Shown here piece after piece: positions 7,815 to 13,944 of a stretch of 46,635 nt of DNA. Within the stretch, counting starts at the first letter, position 1, and each line of letters opens with the position of its first letter. The notes below the pieces were generated by a model. That model was not told where the DNA came from and searched no databases. It worked only from the letters and a program-made list of their open reading frames with translations. The translations under genes were made by a program, and so were the position numbers. The stretch comes from CAYZEE01 sp964477485 (GTDB lineage: Bacteria; Patescibacteriota; Microgenomatia; Levybacterales; UBA12049), in contig CAYZEE010000002.1 in the NCBI GenBank assembly GCA_964477485.1, forward strand, positions 1 through 46,635. Direction: 5' to 3'.

Positions 7815-8282
7815 ATGGATAAGAAAATTTATTTAACCCGTGAAGGACTTGAGGAGCTTAGGAAAGAATATGATGAGCTCTCAAAAAATAAGAGACCTGA
7901 TGTTCTGACCCGAGTTTCTCAGGCAAGAGACATGGGAGATTTATCTGAAAATGCAGAGTATGTCGCAGCAAGAGAGGAGCTGTCGTTTATTGATGGTCGA
8001 ATCGATGAGCTGGAAGAGCTATTAAGACAAGCTGTTGTTATAAGCGGAAGCGGGAAATCTTCTAATAGTGTTATAAAGCTTGGATCTACAGTAGCTCTTC
8101 ATGTAAATGGCAAAAAAGAAATCTTCAAAGTCGTGGGAGAATGGGAGGCGGATCCAAAGGAGAAAAAAATTTCTAATGAATCTCCTCTTGGAAAAGCACT
8201 TATTGGCAAGAAAGTTGGAGAAAAGGTCGAGGTAGAGGCTCCGGCCGGAAAACTTATCTACTCCGTTGTAGCTGTTAATTAG
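7815..8282 (+). CDS. greA: Transcription elongation factor GreA
   Basis: GreA rescues backtracked RNA polymerase by stimulating cleavage of the nascent RNA 3' end in the polymerase secondary channel. The 155-aa product has the N-terminal coiled coil beginning YLTREGLEELRKEYDEL, the tip signature DMGDLSENAEYVAAREE with its acidic residues, and a C-terminal FKBP-like domain ending SPLGKALIGKKVGEKVEVEAPAG. The frame stays open upstream to 7710, but the family begins at MDKKIYLT and the extension would run through a promoter and a hairpin, so 7815 is the start. It converges with the gene at 8286-8798, only 3 bases apart. Confidence 0.97.
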   Translation: MDKKIYLTREGLEELRKEYDELSKNKRPDVLTRVSQARDMGDLSENAEYVAAREELSFIDGRIDELEELLRQAVVISGSGKSSNSVIKLGSTVALHVNGKKEIFKVVGEWEADPKEKKISNESPLGKALIGKKVGEKVEVEAPAGKLIYSVVAVN

Positions 8283-8285
8283 TCC

Positions 8286-8798
8286 TCAAACGGGTTTAGA
8301 AAATAACGATTGGATTATATTAAAGGCCCTATTTATGTCCTTTTTCTCAAAGATTAGTGAAATTTCAGAGTCATGGGTTTCAGCTCTTATTATATTTATT
8401 CCTTCCCATGCGATAGATTTAATGAAAAAATAAAGAATTCCTGGTGTTTTTATTGCTTTCCTGGAGAGCCTGATTGTAATTGATGATAAATTTTTGATCT
8501 TAATTTTTTCTTTTTCAAGATTCTTGATTTCTTCGGGTTCCAAAATAGAACGAACAATAATCTGAGGCGGGGTCTTGAAAATATTTCTGGTAGAATATTT
8601 AGGTTTAATTTCCAAAGCCAGTCTATTAAGAGCCATAATTATCGAAGAGTTGCTGACCTTTTTTACCAGCATTTCCTCAATCTCCGGCTTTATATAACGG
8701 GCAAGAGAGGAATTATTAATAATTCCTTTTGACATGGCCTCTGTTAAATATCTTGATCTCAAAATTATCTTTTTTGTAGCTTCAGGAACAGTTATCAT
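8286..8798 (-). CDS. Hypothetical protein with possible C-terminal ACT-like domain
   Basis: The 170-aa protein has an N-terminal helical region (residues 1-65) resembling a small helix-turn-helix. The C-terminal half has a beta-alpha-beta pattern (ITIRLSRKAIKTPGILYFFIKSIAWEGINI, then DSEISLIFEKKDINRAFNIIQSL) reminiscent of ACT ligand-binding domains. This could be a small-molecule-responsive regulator, but that is inference. Its ATG lies 6 nt after a -10 (TAAAAT) with a TTACAA -35 at 16 nt, so the mRNA would be leaderless. It diverges from the gene at 8884. Confidence 0.6.
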   Translation of the reverse strand: MITVPEATKKIILRSRYLTEAMSKGIINNSSLARYIKPEIEEMLVKKVSNSSIIMALNRLALEIKPKYSTRNIFKTPPQIIVRSILEPEEIKNLEKEKIKIKNLSSITIRLSRKAIKTPGILYFFIKSIAWEGINIIRAETHDSEISLIFEKKDINRAFNIIQSLFSKPV

Positions 8799-8804
8799 GT
8801 TTAA

Positions 8805-8832
8805 ATTTTAACATATTTTATAAATTTTGTAA
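8805..8832 (-). promoter_or_regulatory. Promoter of the gene at 8286-8798
   Basis: On the minus strand TTACAA (8832-8827), a 16-nt spacer and TAAAAT (8810-8805) are followed by 6 nt and the ATG. A leaderless start is predicted. Confidence 0.55.
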
Positions 8833-8846
8833 ATTTTCCCCAAAAA

Positions 8847-8876
8847 TTGACACGGTCTGCCTTCATAGACTAAGCT
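8847..8876 (+). promoter_or_regulatory. Promoter of the gene at 8884
   Basis: TTGACA (8847-8852), an 18-nt spacer and TAAGCT (8871-8876) are followed by 7 nt and the ATG. The -35 is perfect and the -10 weak. Confidence 0.5.
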
Positions 8877-8883
8877 TCTTATC

Positions 8884-9540
8884 ATGAATATTCCAAACTA
8901 CAATATCGAATTAGCTCACATCTATGCTGATCAGAAAGTTGGACTTGAACAATATTATGGTATTAGAATCGCAAGCGAGTTTATTAAGAAAATTAAAAAT
9001 AAAGGAAGAACTTTTGTGACCTCAGTTCTTATTGATGATTATAATTCTTCTGTATTCAGTTTGAAGGAAGAGGATATTATTGATTTAGCTAAAGAATGTG
9101 ATGTTCCTATCGATTTTATTGCATATGAATCAAAATTAGATAGTGTGTGCGATAAACTTATTAAAGATATAGAAAATTCAGGTCTAAGAACGGAAAGTTT
9201 TCCAGGCAAAACCAGTCTTATAATGGAGACCAAAAACAAAAAAATAGGAATAAGAGATTATTTTGGAAATTCCCATAAGAATACTTGTGCTTCTGTGGTA
9301 GTGGCTTGGTCTCTTTGCAGGCTAGGCATTTACGATTTGTCTAAGGATACTATAGTAAAACTTTCAACAAATTCATTTATAGGCACAAATATAGTAACAG
9401 TATTACCTGAGAGATATGAATCCAACGAAGAAAAAGCGCTGGCTATTATTAAAAATACTCCATATACAGATCTACTTAGAAATATAGAATATCTTTTTTT
9501 CCAAGAAAATCTAGGAACTGGACAGTTGTATTTACAATAA
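8884..9540 (+). CDS. Hypothetical protein, 218 aa
   Basis: I do not recognise the family. The protein is soluble, with alternating strands and helices and no signal peptide. It has several conserved-looking segments: TFVTSVLIDDYNSS near residue 45, KKIGIRDYFGNSHKNTCASVVVAWSLCRLG near 120 and IGTNIVTVLPERYES near 165. The histidine and cysteines around residues 131-146 could bind metal or act catalytically, but this is speculation. It has its own promoter with a predicted leaderless start and lies just upstream of the GNAT gene, which has a separate -10. Confidence 0.65.
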   Translation: MNIPNYNIELAHIYADQKVGLEQYYGIRIASEFIKKIKNKGRTFVTSVLIDDYNSSVFSLKEEDIIDLAKECDVPIDFIAYESKLDSVCDKLIKDIENSGLRTESFPGKTSLIMETKNKKIGIRDYFGNSHKNTCASVVVAWSLCRLGIYDLSKDTIVKLSTNSFIGTNIVTVLPERYESNEEKALAIIKNTPYTDLLRNIEYLFFQENLGTGQLYLQ

Positions 9541-9543
9541 ATT

Positions 9544-9549
9544 TATAAT
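9544..9549 (+). promoter_or_regulatory. -10 element of the GNAT gene
   Basis: A consensus TATAAT is followed by 6 nt and the ATG at 9556. No convincing -35 is seen. The gene would be read from a leaderless mRNA. Confidence 0.5.
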
Positions 9550-9555
9550 AAGATT

Positions 9556-10257
9556 ATGAGAATTGAGTGTATGGAAGATACCATGGATAAAGGTGAACTA
9601 ACAAAAAATATAACTTTAACGCGAGTCACCGATATTCCAGTAGATCAGAGAGAAAAATGCCTGGATGAAATTATGGAGGTCGAGAAAAGTGCGTGGCCAC
9701 CAGAGCTTCAGGGAGAAAGAAGTAAATTTGAATCAAGAATGCAAGTATTTCCGGAGGGAATAGTATTAGCAATGATTGATGGTGAAGTAAAAGGATTTAG
9801 TACCTCTCAGATAACTACATACGACCCCGATATAAATAAAACTTGGGATGAGATCACTGACAATGGAACTTTAGTTAACACTCATAATCCAAGCGGAGAT
9901 TCTCTCTATGTTGCTTCCGTTGCAGTTGGAGCAGATGCACAAGGAAATGGTTTGGGCGCTAAGCTAGTAAAATCTCAGGAGGAGTTTGCTGCAAAGATGG
10001 GCTTAATGCGTTTATATCTTGGAGCAAGGATTCCGGGCTACGATGAATACTGCAAGGAGAATGGAGAAATATCAGTAGATGACTACTTAGCTCTTGAGAA
10101 TGGAAATGGCGAACCGTTGGATCCTGAAATAAGATTTTACCAAAGACAAGGGCTTTATCCTGCCAAAGTAATTCCTAATTTTGAGCCGGACGGTCCAAGC
10201 AGGGATTACGGTGTCGTATTGGTTTGGAAAAATCCACAAATACCTTCGCAAGTTTAA
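9556..10257 (+). CDS. GNAT-family N-acetyltransferase
   Basis: The 233-aa product has the GNAT fold. A substrate-side strand (GIVLAMIDGEVKGFSTSQI) precedes the acetyl-CoA-binding motif A, SLYVASVAVGADAQGNGLGAKLVKSQEEFA, with the Q/RxxGxG/A pyrophosphate loop as QGNGLG. It then continues with LRLYLGAR-like and FYQRQGLYPAKVIPNF segments typical of the C-terminal half. The acceptor is unknown. Internal ATGs at 9571 and 9586 are possible, but 9556 fits the -10 spacing. It stops 43 nt before lysS, which has its own -10. Confidence 0.82.
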   Translation: MRIECMEDTMDKGELTKNITLTRVTDIPVDQREKCLDEIMEVEKSAWPPELQGERSKFESRMQVFPEGIVLAMIDGEVKGFSTSQITTYDPDINKTWDEITDNGTLVNTHNPSGDSLYVASVAVGADAQGNGLGAKLVKSQEEFAAKMGLMRLYLGARIPGYDEYCKENGEISVDDYLALENGNGEPLDPEIRFYQRQGLYPAKVIPNFEPDGPSRDYGVVLVWKNPQIPSQV

Positions 10258-10288
10258 AGGATCTGCTGATTTTTTGTCTCCCAGTCTG

Positions 10289-10294
10289 TATAAT
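10289..10294 (+). promoter_or_regulatory. -10 element of lysS
   Basis: TATAAT at 10289-10294 is followed by 6 nt and the ATG at 10301, the same geometry as at 4414 and 9556. The upstream CTGATT is at best a weak -35. Confidence 0.5.
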
Positions 10295-10300
10295 AGGTTT

Positions 10301-11797
10301 ATGTTTTGGGGAGACAAACTGCTTGAGAACATCAAAGGAAAACAGGTTATAAATGATTCCTGGACTCCGTCAGGAGTCCTTCACATGGGAGGGATAAAGG
10401 GACCTGTTCTTCATGATGTTTTATTCAAAATTTTAAGACAAAGGAAGGAAGATGCTTCCTATAGCTTTGGTTTTGATGATGCGGATCCAATTGATGGATT
10501 GCCCTCAGATTTAACTAAATCTCATTTAAGATATATGGGAGTTCCTCTTTCAATGGCTCCGGCTCCTGCAGGTGAAGGTTCATTCGGAGATTATTTTGGA
10601 AATATAATGAAGAAAGTTTTTGAAGAGTTAAACGTAGAAGCAACAATTTATAAAACAAGCGAACTTTACAAAAACGGAACATTTAATAAAGCAATTACTT
10701 TTGTTTTGGATCATGTAGATGAAATTCGGAAAGTCTATAAAGAAATTTATAAAAAACCGCTTCGAAAGGACTGGTTTCCTCTTCAAGTAATATGTCCAAA
10801 GTGCGGAAAATTGGGAACCACAAAGGTTACCTCATGGGATGGTAAAGAAGTTGAGTTTTCTTGTGAGCCCGATTTAGTTAAGTGGGCGAAGGGTTGCGGA
10901 GAAAAAGGGAAAATTTCTCCTTTTGATGGAGCGGGTAAAATGCCTTACAAAGTTGAATGGCCGGCAAAATGGTGGACTTTTAACATCACAATTGAGGGGG
11001 CAGGAAAAGATCATATGTCGGCTGGAGGAACACATAATGTCTCAGCAAAAATCTATAAAGATGTATTTAAAAAAGATCCTCCTTTGGGCTTTTCCTACGA
11101 GCATTTCCTATCAGGAGGAAGGAAAATGTCTTCATCAAAAGGAATTGGAGTAACAGCTCAAGATTTGCTTGAGGTTATCCCTCCTCAAATTTATAGATTT
11201 TTGCTTATCAAATCACCTCCAAACCAGGCAATTGAGTTTATGCCTTTCGGAACAGATATAATTCCAAAACTTTATGATGACTATCAAAGATTTTCAGAAT
11301 CATATTTCAATAAAGCTAAGGATGGAAACTCAAGAATCTTTGAACTGTCGCAAGTTGGAAAAGTTGAAAGACCGTCAGGAGTTCGTTTTTCTATACTTTC
11401 ACAATGGGTGCAGATGCCGAATATGGAAGAAGAAATTAAAAAAGAAAATCTCGAGGATCGGGCAAGGTACGCAAAATTTTGGGTCGAAAAATATGCTCCG
11501 GAGTCTGAGAGGTTTTTGGTCCAGGATAAATTACCAAAAATTGAGAAGGAGTTATCTTTAAAACAAAAAGAATTTCTGCAAAAAATTTCTAAAGAACTAG
11601 AAAAAGATTGGGATGCTGAAGGATTACAGAAAAATCTTTATGAATGGGCAAAAGAATTTGGTATCGTCCCAAAAGATGCTTTTTCATCAATTTACCTGTC
11701 CTTTTTAGGCAAAGATCACGGTCCTAAAGCAGCATGGTTAATTTTATCTCTTGATAAGGATTTTGTGAAAAAAAGGTTTGAGGATGTTTCAAAATAA
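10301..11797 (+). CDS. lysS: Lysyl-tRNA synthetase, class I
   Basis: The enzyme charges tRNA-Lys. The 498-aa product is of the class I (Rossmann) type, typical of archaea and a minority of bacteria. It has the HIGH-like PSGVLHMGG at residues 23-31, YSFGFDDADPIDGLP, a four-cysteine zinc-like region (CPKCG, then two further Cys near residues 195 and 205), the AGKDHMSAGGTHN loop and the KMSSSKG motif near residue 278. The frame is open upstream to 10181, but the family starts near MFWGDKLLENI and the -10 is 6 nt before 10301. Its stop overlaps the next ATG by one base (TAATG). No class II LysRS is seen here. Confidence 0.93.
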   Translation: MFWGDKLLENIKGKQVINDSWTPSGVLHMGGIKGPVLHDVLFKILRQRKEDASYSFGFDDADPIDGLPSDLTKSHLRYMGVPLSMAPAPAGEGSFGDYFGNIMKKVFEELNVEATIYKTSELYKNGTFNKAITFVLDHVDEIRKVYKEIYKKPLRKDWFPLQVICPKCGKLGTTKVTSWDGKEVEFSCEPDLVKWAKGCGEKGKISPFDGAGKMPYKVEWPAKWWTFNITIEGAGKDHMSAGGTHNVSAKIYKDVFKKDPPLGFSYEHFLSGGRKMSSSKGIGVTAQDLLEVIPPQIYRFLLIKSPPNQAIEFMPFGTDIIPKLYDDYQRFSESYFNKAKDGNSRIFELSQVGKVERPSGVRFSILSQWVQMPNMEEEIKKENLEDRARYAKFWVEKYAPESERFLVQDKLPKIEKELSLKQKEFLQKISKELEKDWDAEGLQKNLYEWAKEFGIVPKDAFSSIYLSFLGKDHGPKAAWLILSLDKDFVKKRFEDVSK

Positions 11798-12420
11798 TGA
11801 AAAAAATTCTGGTTGCTACAAGAAATCAAGGAAAATCCGGTGAAATAAAAAAATTTTTATCCGAGTTGCCTTTTGAAACTGTTTCCCTATCGGATGTTGG
11901 GATAAATGAAGATGTTGAAGAAACAGGAAAAACTTATAAAGAAAATTCACAAAAAAAGGCTATGTTTTATGCACAAAAATCAGGTTTGCCAACCATTGCA
12001 GATGATGGAGGAATTGAAATCGGTGCGTTAAAAGGGTTGCCTGGTCTTCATAGCAAAAGATGGGCAAAAGACGAAGACGATATTATCCATAAATTAGAAA
12101 AACTGGCAAAAGAAATACCAACGAGGCAGAAAGGGGCAATATTTAAAACAGTTGTTTCGTTTGCTCTGCCAAATGGGAAAATTTGGAGCGCCCCTAGTGC
12201 TGTAAAAGGAGTAATTGCAAAAAATCCTCATCGTAGAAGAGTCACAGGATATCCCTATAGGTCATTTTTCTATCTCCCTGAAATTAAAAAATATTACCAC
12301 GAAGATGAGCTGTCAGATGAAGAACAAAAGTTGTATAATCATAGATACAAAGCAATCCAGAAGTTGAAACCTATTATTAAAAGAGAATTAGGATTTAAGA
12401 ATCAAGATTTAAGAATATGA
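11797..12420 (+). CDS. Non-canonical purine NTP pyrophosphatase (RdgB/HAM1 family)
   Basis: The family hydrolyses ITP, dITP and XTP to monophosphates to sanitise the nucleotide pool. The 207-aa protein has the family opening KKILVATRNQGKSGEIKKFL, the motif TYKENSQKKAMFYAQKSGLPTIADDGGIEIGALKGLPGLHSKRW and the catalytic acidic pair. The C-terminal part deviates from the usual SHRxxAL ending: HRRRVTGYPYRSFFYLPE appears where FGYDPxF is expected, and HRYKAIQKL lies near the end. That places it as a divergent family member with slightly uncertain specificity. It is coupled to lysS (1-nt overlap) and serS (4-nt overlap). Confidence 0.85.
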   Translation: MKKILVATRNQGKSGEIKKFLSELPFETVSLSDVGINEDVEETGKTYKENSQKKAMFYAQKSGLPTIADDGGIEIGALKGLPGLHSKRWAKDEDDIIHKLEKLAKEIPTRQKGAIFKTVVSFALPNGKIWSAPSAVKGVIAKNPHRRRVTGYPYRSFFYLPEIKKYYHEDELSDEEQKLYNHRYKAIQKLKPIIKRELGFKNQDLRI

Positions 12421-13652
12421 TAGACTTAGATTTTATTAAAAAAAATCCGAAACTTGTTGAAAAAGGAGCAAAAGATAAGGGCATAGAAATTGATATTCAA
12501 AAAATTTTACAGCTTGATAAAGAATGTCGGGGACTATCAATTTCTGTTCAGGAACTTCGGGGGAAAAAAAATAAAGCAGCTCGCGAAAAAGACATAGAAG
12601 AAGGAAAAAAAATTAAAAGGGATCTTGAAATACAAGAGAAAGAGTTAAGATCCAAAGAAGACGAACTCCAAAAACTTCTTCTTCAAATCCCTAATCTTCC
12701 GGCAATAGATGTTAGGATTGGAAAAAATGAGAGAGAAAATGAAGTTATACGTAAATGGGGAGAGCCTGCTAGCTTTAATTTTAGTCCAAAAGACTATTCA
12801 GAATTAGGAGAATTTTTGGATATTATTGATGTTAGAACTGCCGCGAAAGTTTCGGGGACACGTTTTGGATATCTAAAAAATGAAGGAGTACTTTTGGAAT
12901 TTGCGCTCAAAGAGTTAGCTTTTGAAATTCTTCTAAAAGAGGGTTTTATTCCGATAATCCCCCCGGTTCTAATTAAGAAAGAAATAATGGATGGATTAGG
13001 ATATACACTTAATGGAGAAGAAGAAAACATTTTTTCTATTGATAAAGATAATTTCTATTTGGTGGGGACATCCGAACAGTCAATAGTCCCGATATATAAG
13101 GATCAGATTTTGCAAAAAAAAGATTTACCCAAAAGATATGTAGGTTTTTCAGCGTGCTTCAGAAGAGAAGCAGGATCTTATGGGAAAGATACCCGGGGGA
13201 TATTCAGAGTTCATCAGTTTGATAAAGTTGAAATGGTGTCTTTTGTCTGCGAAGAAGATGATGAAAAAGAACATAAATATTTATTGTCCTTGGAAGAAAA
13301 AATGTTTCAGGAATTGAAAATTCCCTACCAGGTTGTAAAAATGTGTACAGGAGATTTGGGTTTTCCGGTTGCCCGAAAATATGACATAGAAGCTTGGTTC
13401 CCTTCGGAACAAAGATATAGAGAAGTAACTTCAACGTCAACTACCACAGATTTTCAATCACGCAGATTAAACATGAGATACAAAGACGATAGTGAAAAAA
13501 AATATTTAAGAGTTTTAAATGGAACTGCATTTTCAATGAACCGCCCAATTTTAACAATCTTGGAAAATTATCAGCAAAAAGATGGAAGTGTTTTGGTACC
13601 AAAAATTTTGCAAAAATACATGCAGAAAACATCAATAAGCCCGAAAAAATAG
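12417..13652 (+). CDS. serS: Seryl-tRNA synthetase
   Basis: This class II synthetase charges tRNA-Ser and tRNA-Sec. The 411-aa product starts MIDLDFIKKNPKLVEKGAKDKG and has the N-terminal antiparallel coiled coil (about residues 25-100) that grips the long variable arm of tRNA-Ser. Motif 2 is visible as FSACFRREAGSYGKDTRGIFRVHQFDKVEM. Motif 3 is around LRVLNGTAFSMNRPILTILENYQ, with the preceding STTTDFQSRRLNMRY. Length is normal. It is the last gene of the lysS-ITPase-serS run. About 290 nt without a long gene follow, holding the poly-lysine micro-unit. Confidence 0.96.
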   Translation: MIDLDFIKKNPKLVEKGAKDKGIEIDIQKILQLDKECRGLSISVQELRGKKNKAAREKDIEEGKKIKRDLEIQEKELRSKEDELQKLLLQIPNLPAIDVRIGKNERENEVIRKWGEPASFNFSPKDYSELGEFLDIIDVRTAAKVSGTRFGYLKNEGVLLEFALKELAFEILLKEGFIPIIPPVLIKKEIMDGLGYTLNGEEENIFSIDKDNFYLVGTSEQSIVPIYKDQILQKKDLPKRYVGFSACFRREAGSYGKDTRGIFRVHQFDKVEMVSFVCEEDDEKEHKYLLSLEEKMFQELKIPYQVVKMCTGDLGFPVARKYDIEAWFPSEQRYREVTSTSTTTDFQSRRLNMRYKDDSEKKYLRVLNGTAFSMNRPILTILENYQQKDGSVLVPKILQKYMQKTSISPKK

Positions 13653-13712
13653 TTTCGTGATTTTTGCCGTCTTTACAACCCAAACTCGTCATTTTGAAGC
13701 AAGGTATTTTAC

Positions 13713-13741
13713 TTGACAAATTTTTAAAAATTATTCACGAT
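13713..13741 (+). promoter_or_regulatory. Probable promoter of the poly-lysine micro-ORF
   Basis: A perfect TTGACA (13713-13718), a 17-nt spacer and CACGAT (13736-13741) form a promoter with a strong -35 and a weak -10 that keeps A at position 2 and AT at the end. Transcription would start near 13748. Confidence 0.45.
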
Positions 13742-13760
13742 TAAAATATCTTTTTTTAAG

Positions 13761-13772
13761 AAAAGGGGGTGA
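13761..13772 (+). promoter_or_regulatory. Strong extended ribosome-binding site of the micro-ORF
   Basis: AAAAGGGGGTGA differs from the ideal AAAAGGAGGTGA at one position and can still pair there by G-U. It ends 8 nt before the ATG at 13781. It is much stronger than the sites in front of most long genes in this window, which argues that the tiny ORF is translated. Confidence 0.7.
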
Positions 13773-13780
13773 TTATCTAC

Positions 13781-13810
13781 ATGGCAAAGAAAAAAAAGAA
13801 GAAGAAGTAA
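13781..13810 (+). CDS. Poly-lysine micro-ORF (9 codons) upstream of secA
   Basis: The codons ATG GCA are followed by seven lysine codons (AAG AAA AAA and four AAG) and TAA, giving MAKKKKKKK. An almost perfect extended Shine-Dalgarno precedes it, a promoter lies 40-70 nt upstream, and a hairpin cluster and terminator follow, so it looks like a complete translated unit. It may be a leader peptide whose translation senses lysyl-tRNA or ribosome stalling and affects secA. Alternatively it encodes a stand-alone cationic peptide. The A-run also contains the A-AAA-AAG slippery heptamer in frame. It is too short for homology; function is unknown. Confidence 0.6.
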   Translation: MAKKKKKKK

Positions 13811-13811
13811 A

Positions 13812-13873
13812 CCCGATTAAATCGGGGTAAATTGGTAAGCTATTTGGAGCATTACCAATTGATCAATTGGTAA
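13812..13873 (+). promoter_or_regulatory. Competing hairpins between the micro-ORF and its terminator
   Basis: CCCGAT (13812-13817) and ATCGGG (13821-13826) form a tight stem right after the stop codon. AATTGGTAA occurs at 13830-13838 and 13865-13873, with its complement TTACCAATT at 13852-13860 between them. The middle arm can pair with either copy (9 bp each), so the two stems exclude one another. The segment 13852-13873 is a perfect 22-nt palindrome. Confidence 0.65.
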
Positions 13874-13911
13874 AAACCCTGCCACAAACTAAATATTTTG
13901 GCGGGGTTTTT
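13872..13911 (+). terminator. Rho-independent terminator ahead of secA
   Basis: AAAAACCCTGCC (13872-13883) pairs with GGCGGGGTTTTT (13900-13911) around a 16-nt loop, with one G-U pair. The A-run on the 5' side makes it usable on both strands. It ends 33 nt before secA. Confidence 0.75.
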
Positions 13912-13944
13912 AATTGGTTATGGCTATGATAAAATAAACTCATT

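Noticed and set aside
8280..8290. Bidirectional terminator between greA and the convergent gene
   Set aside because: Only three bases separate the two stop codons and no hairpin with U-tracts is visible on either strand.
13852..13911. Riboswitch upstream of secA
   Set aside because: The hairpins are simple inverted repeats plus a terminator; I see no junction or conserved core of a known riboswitch class.
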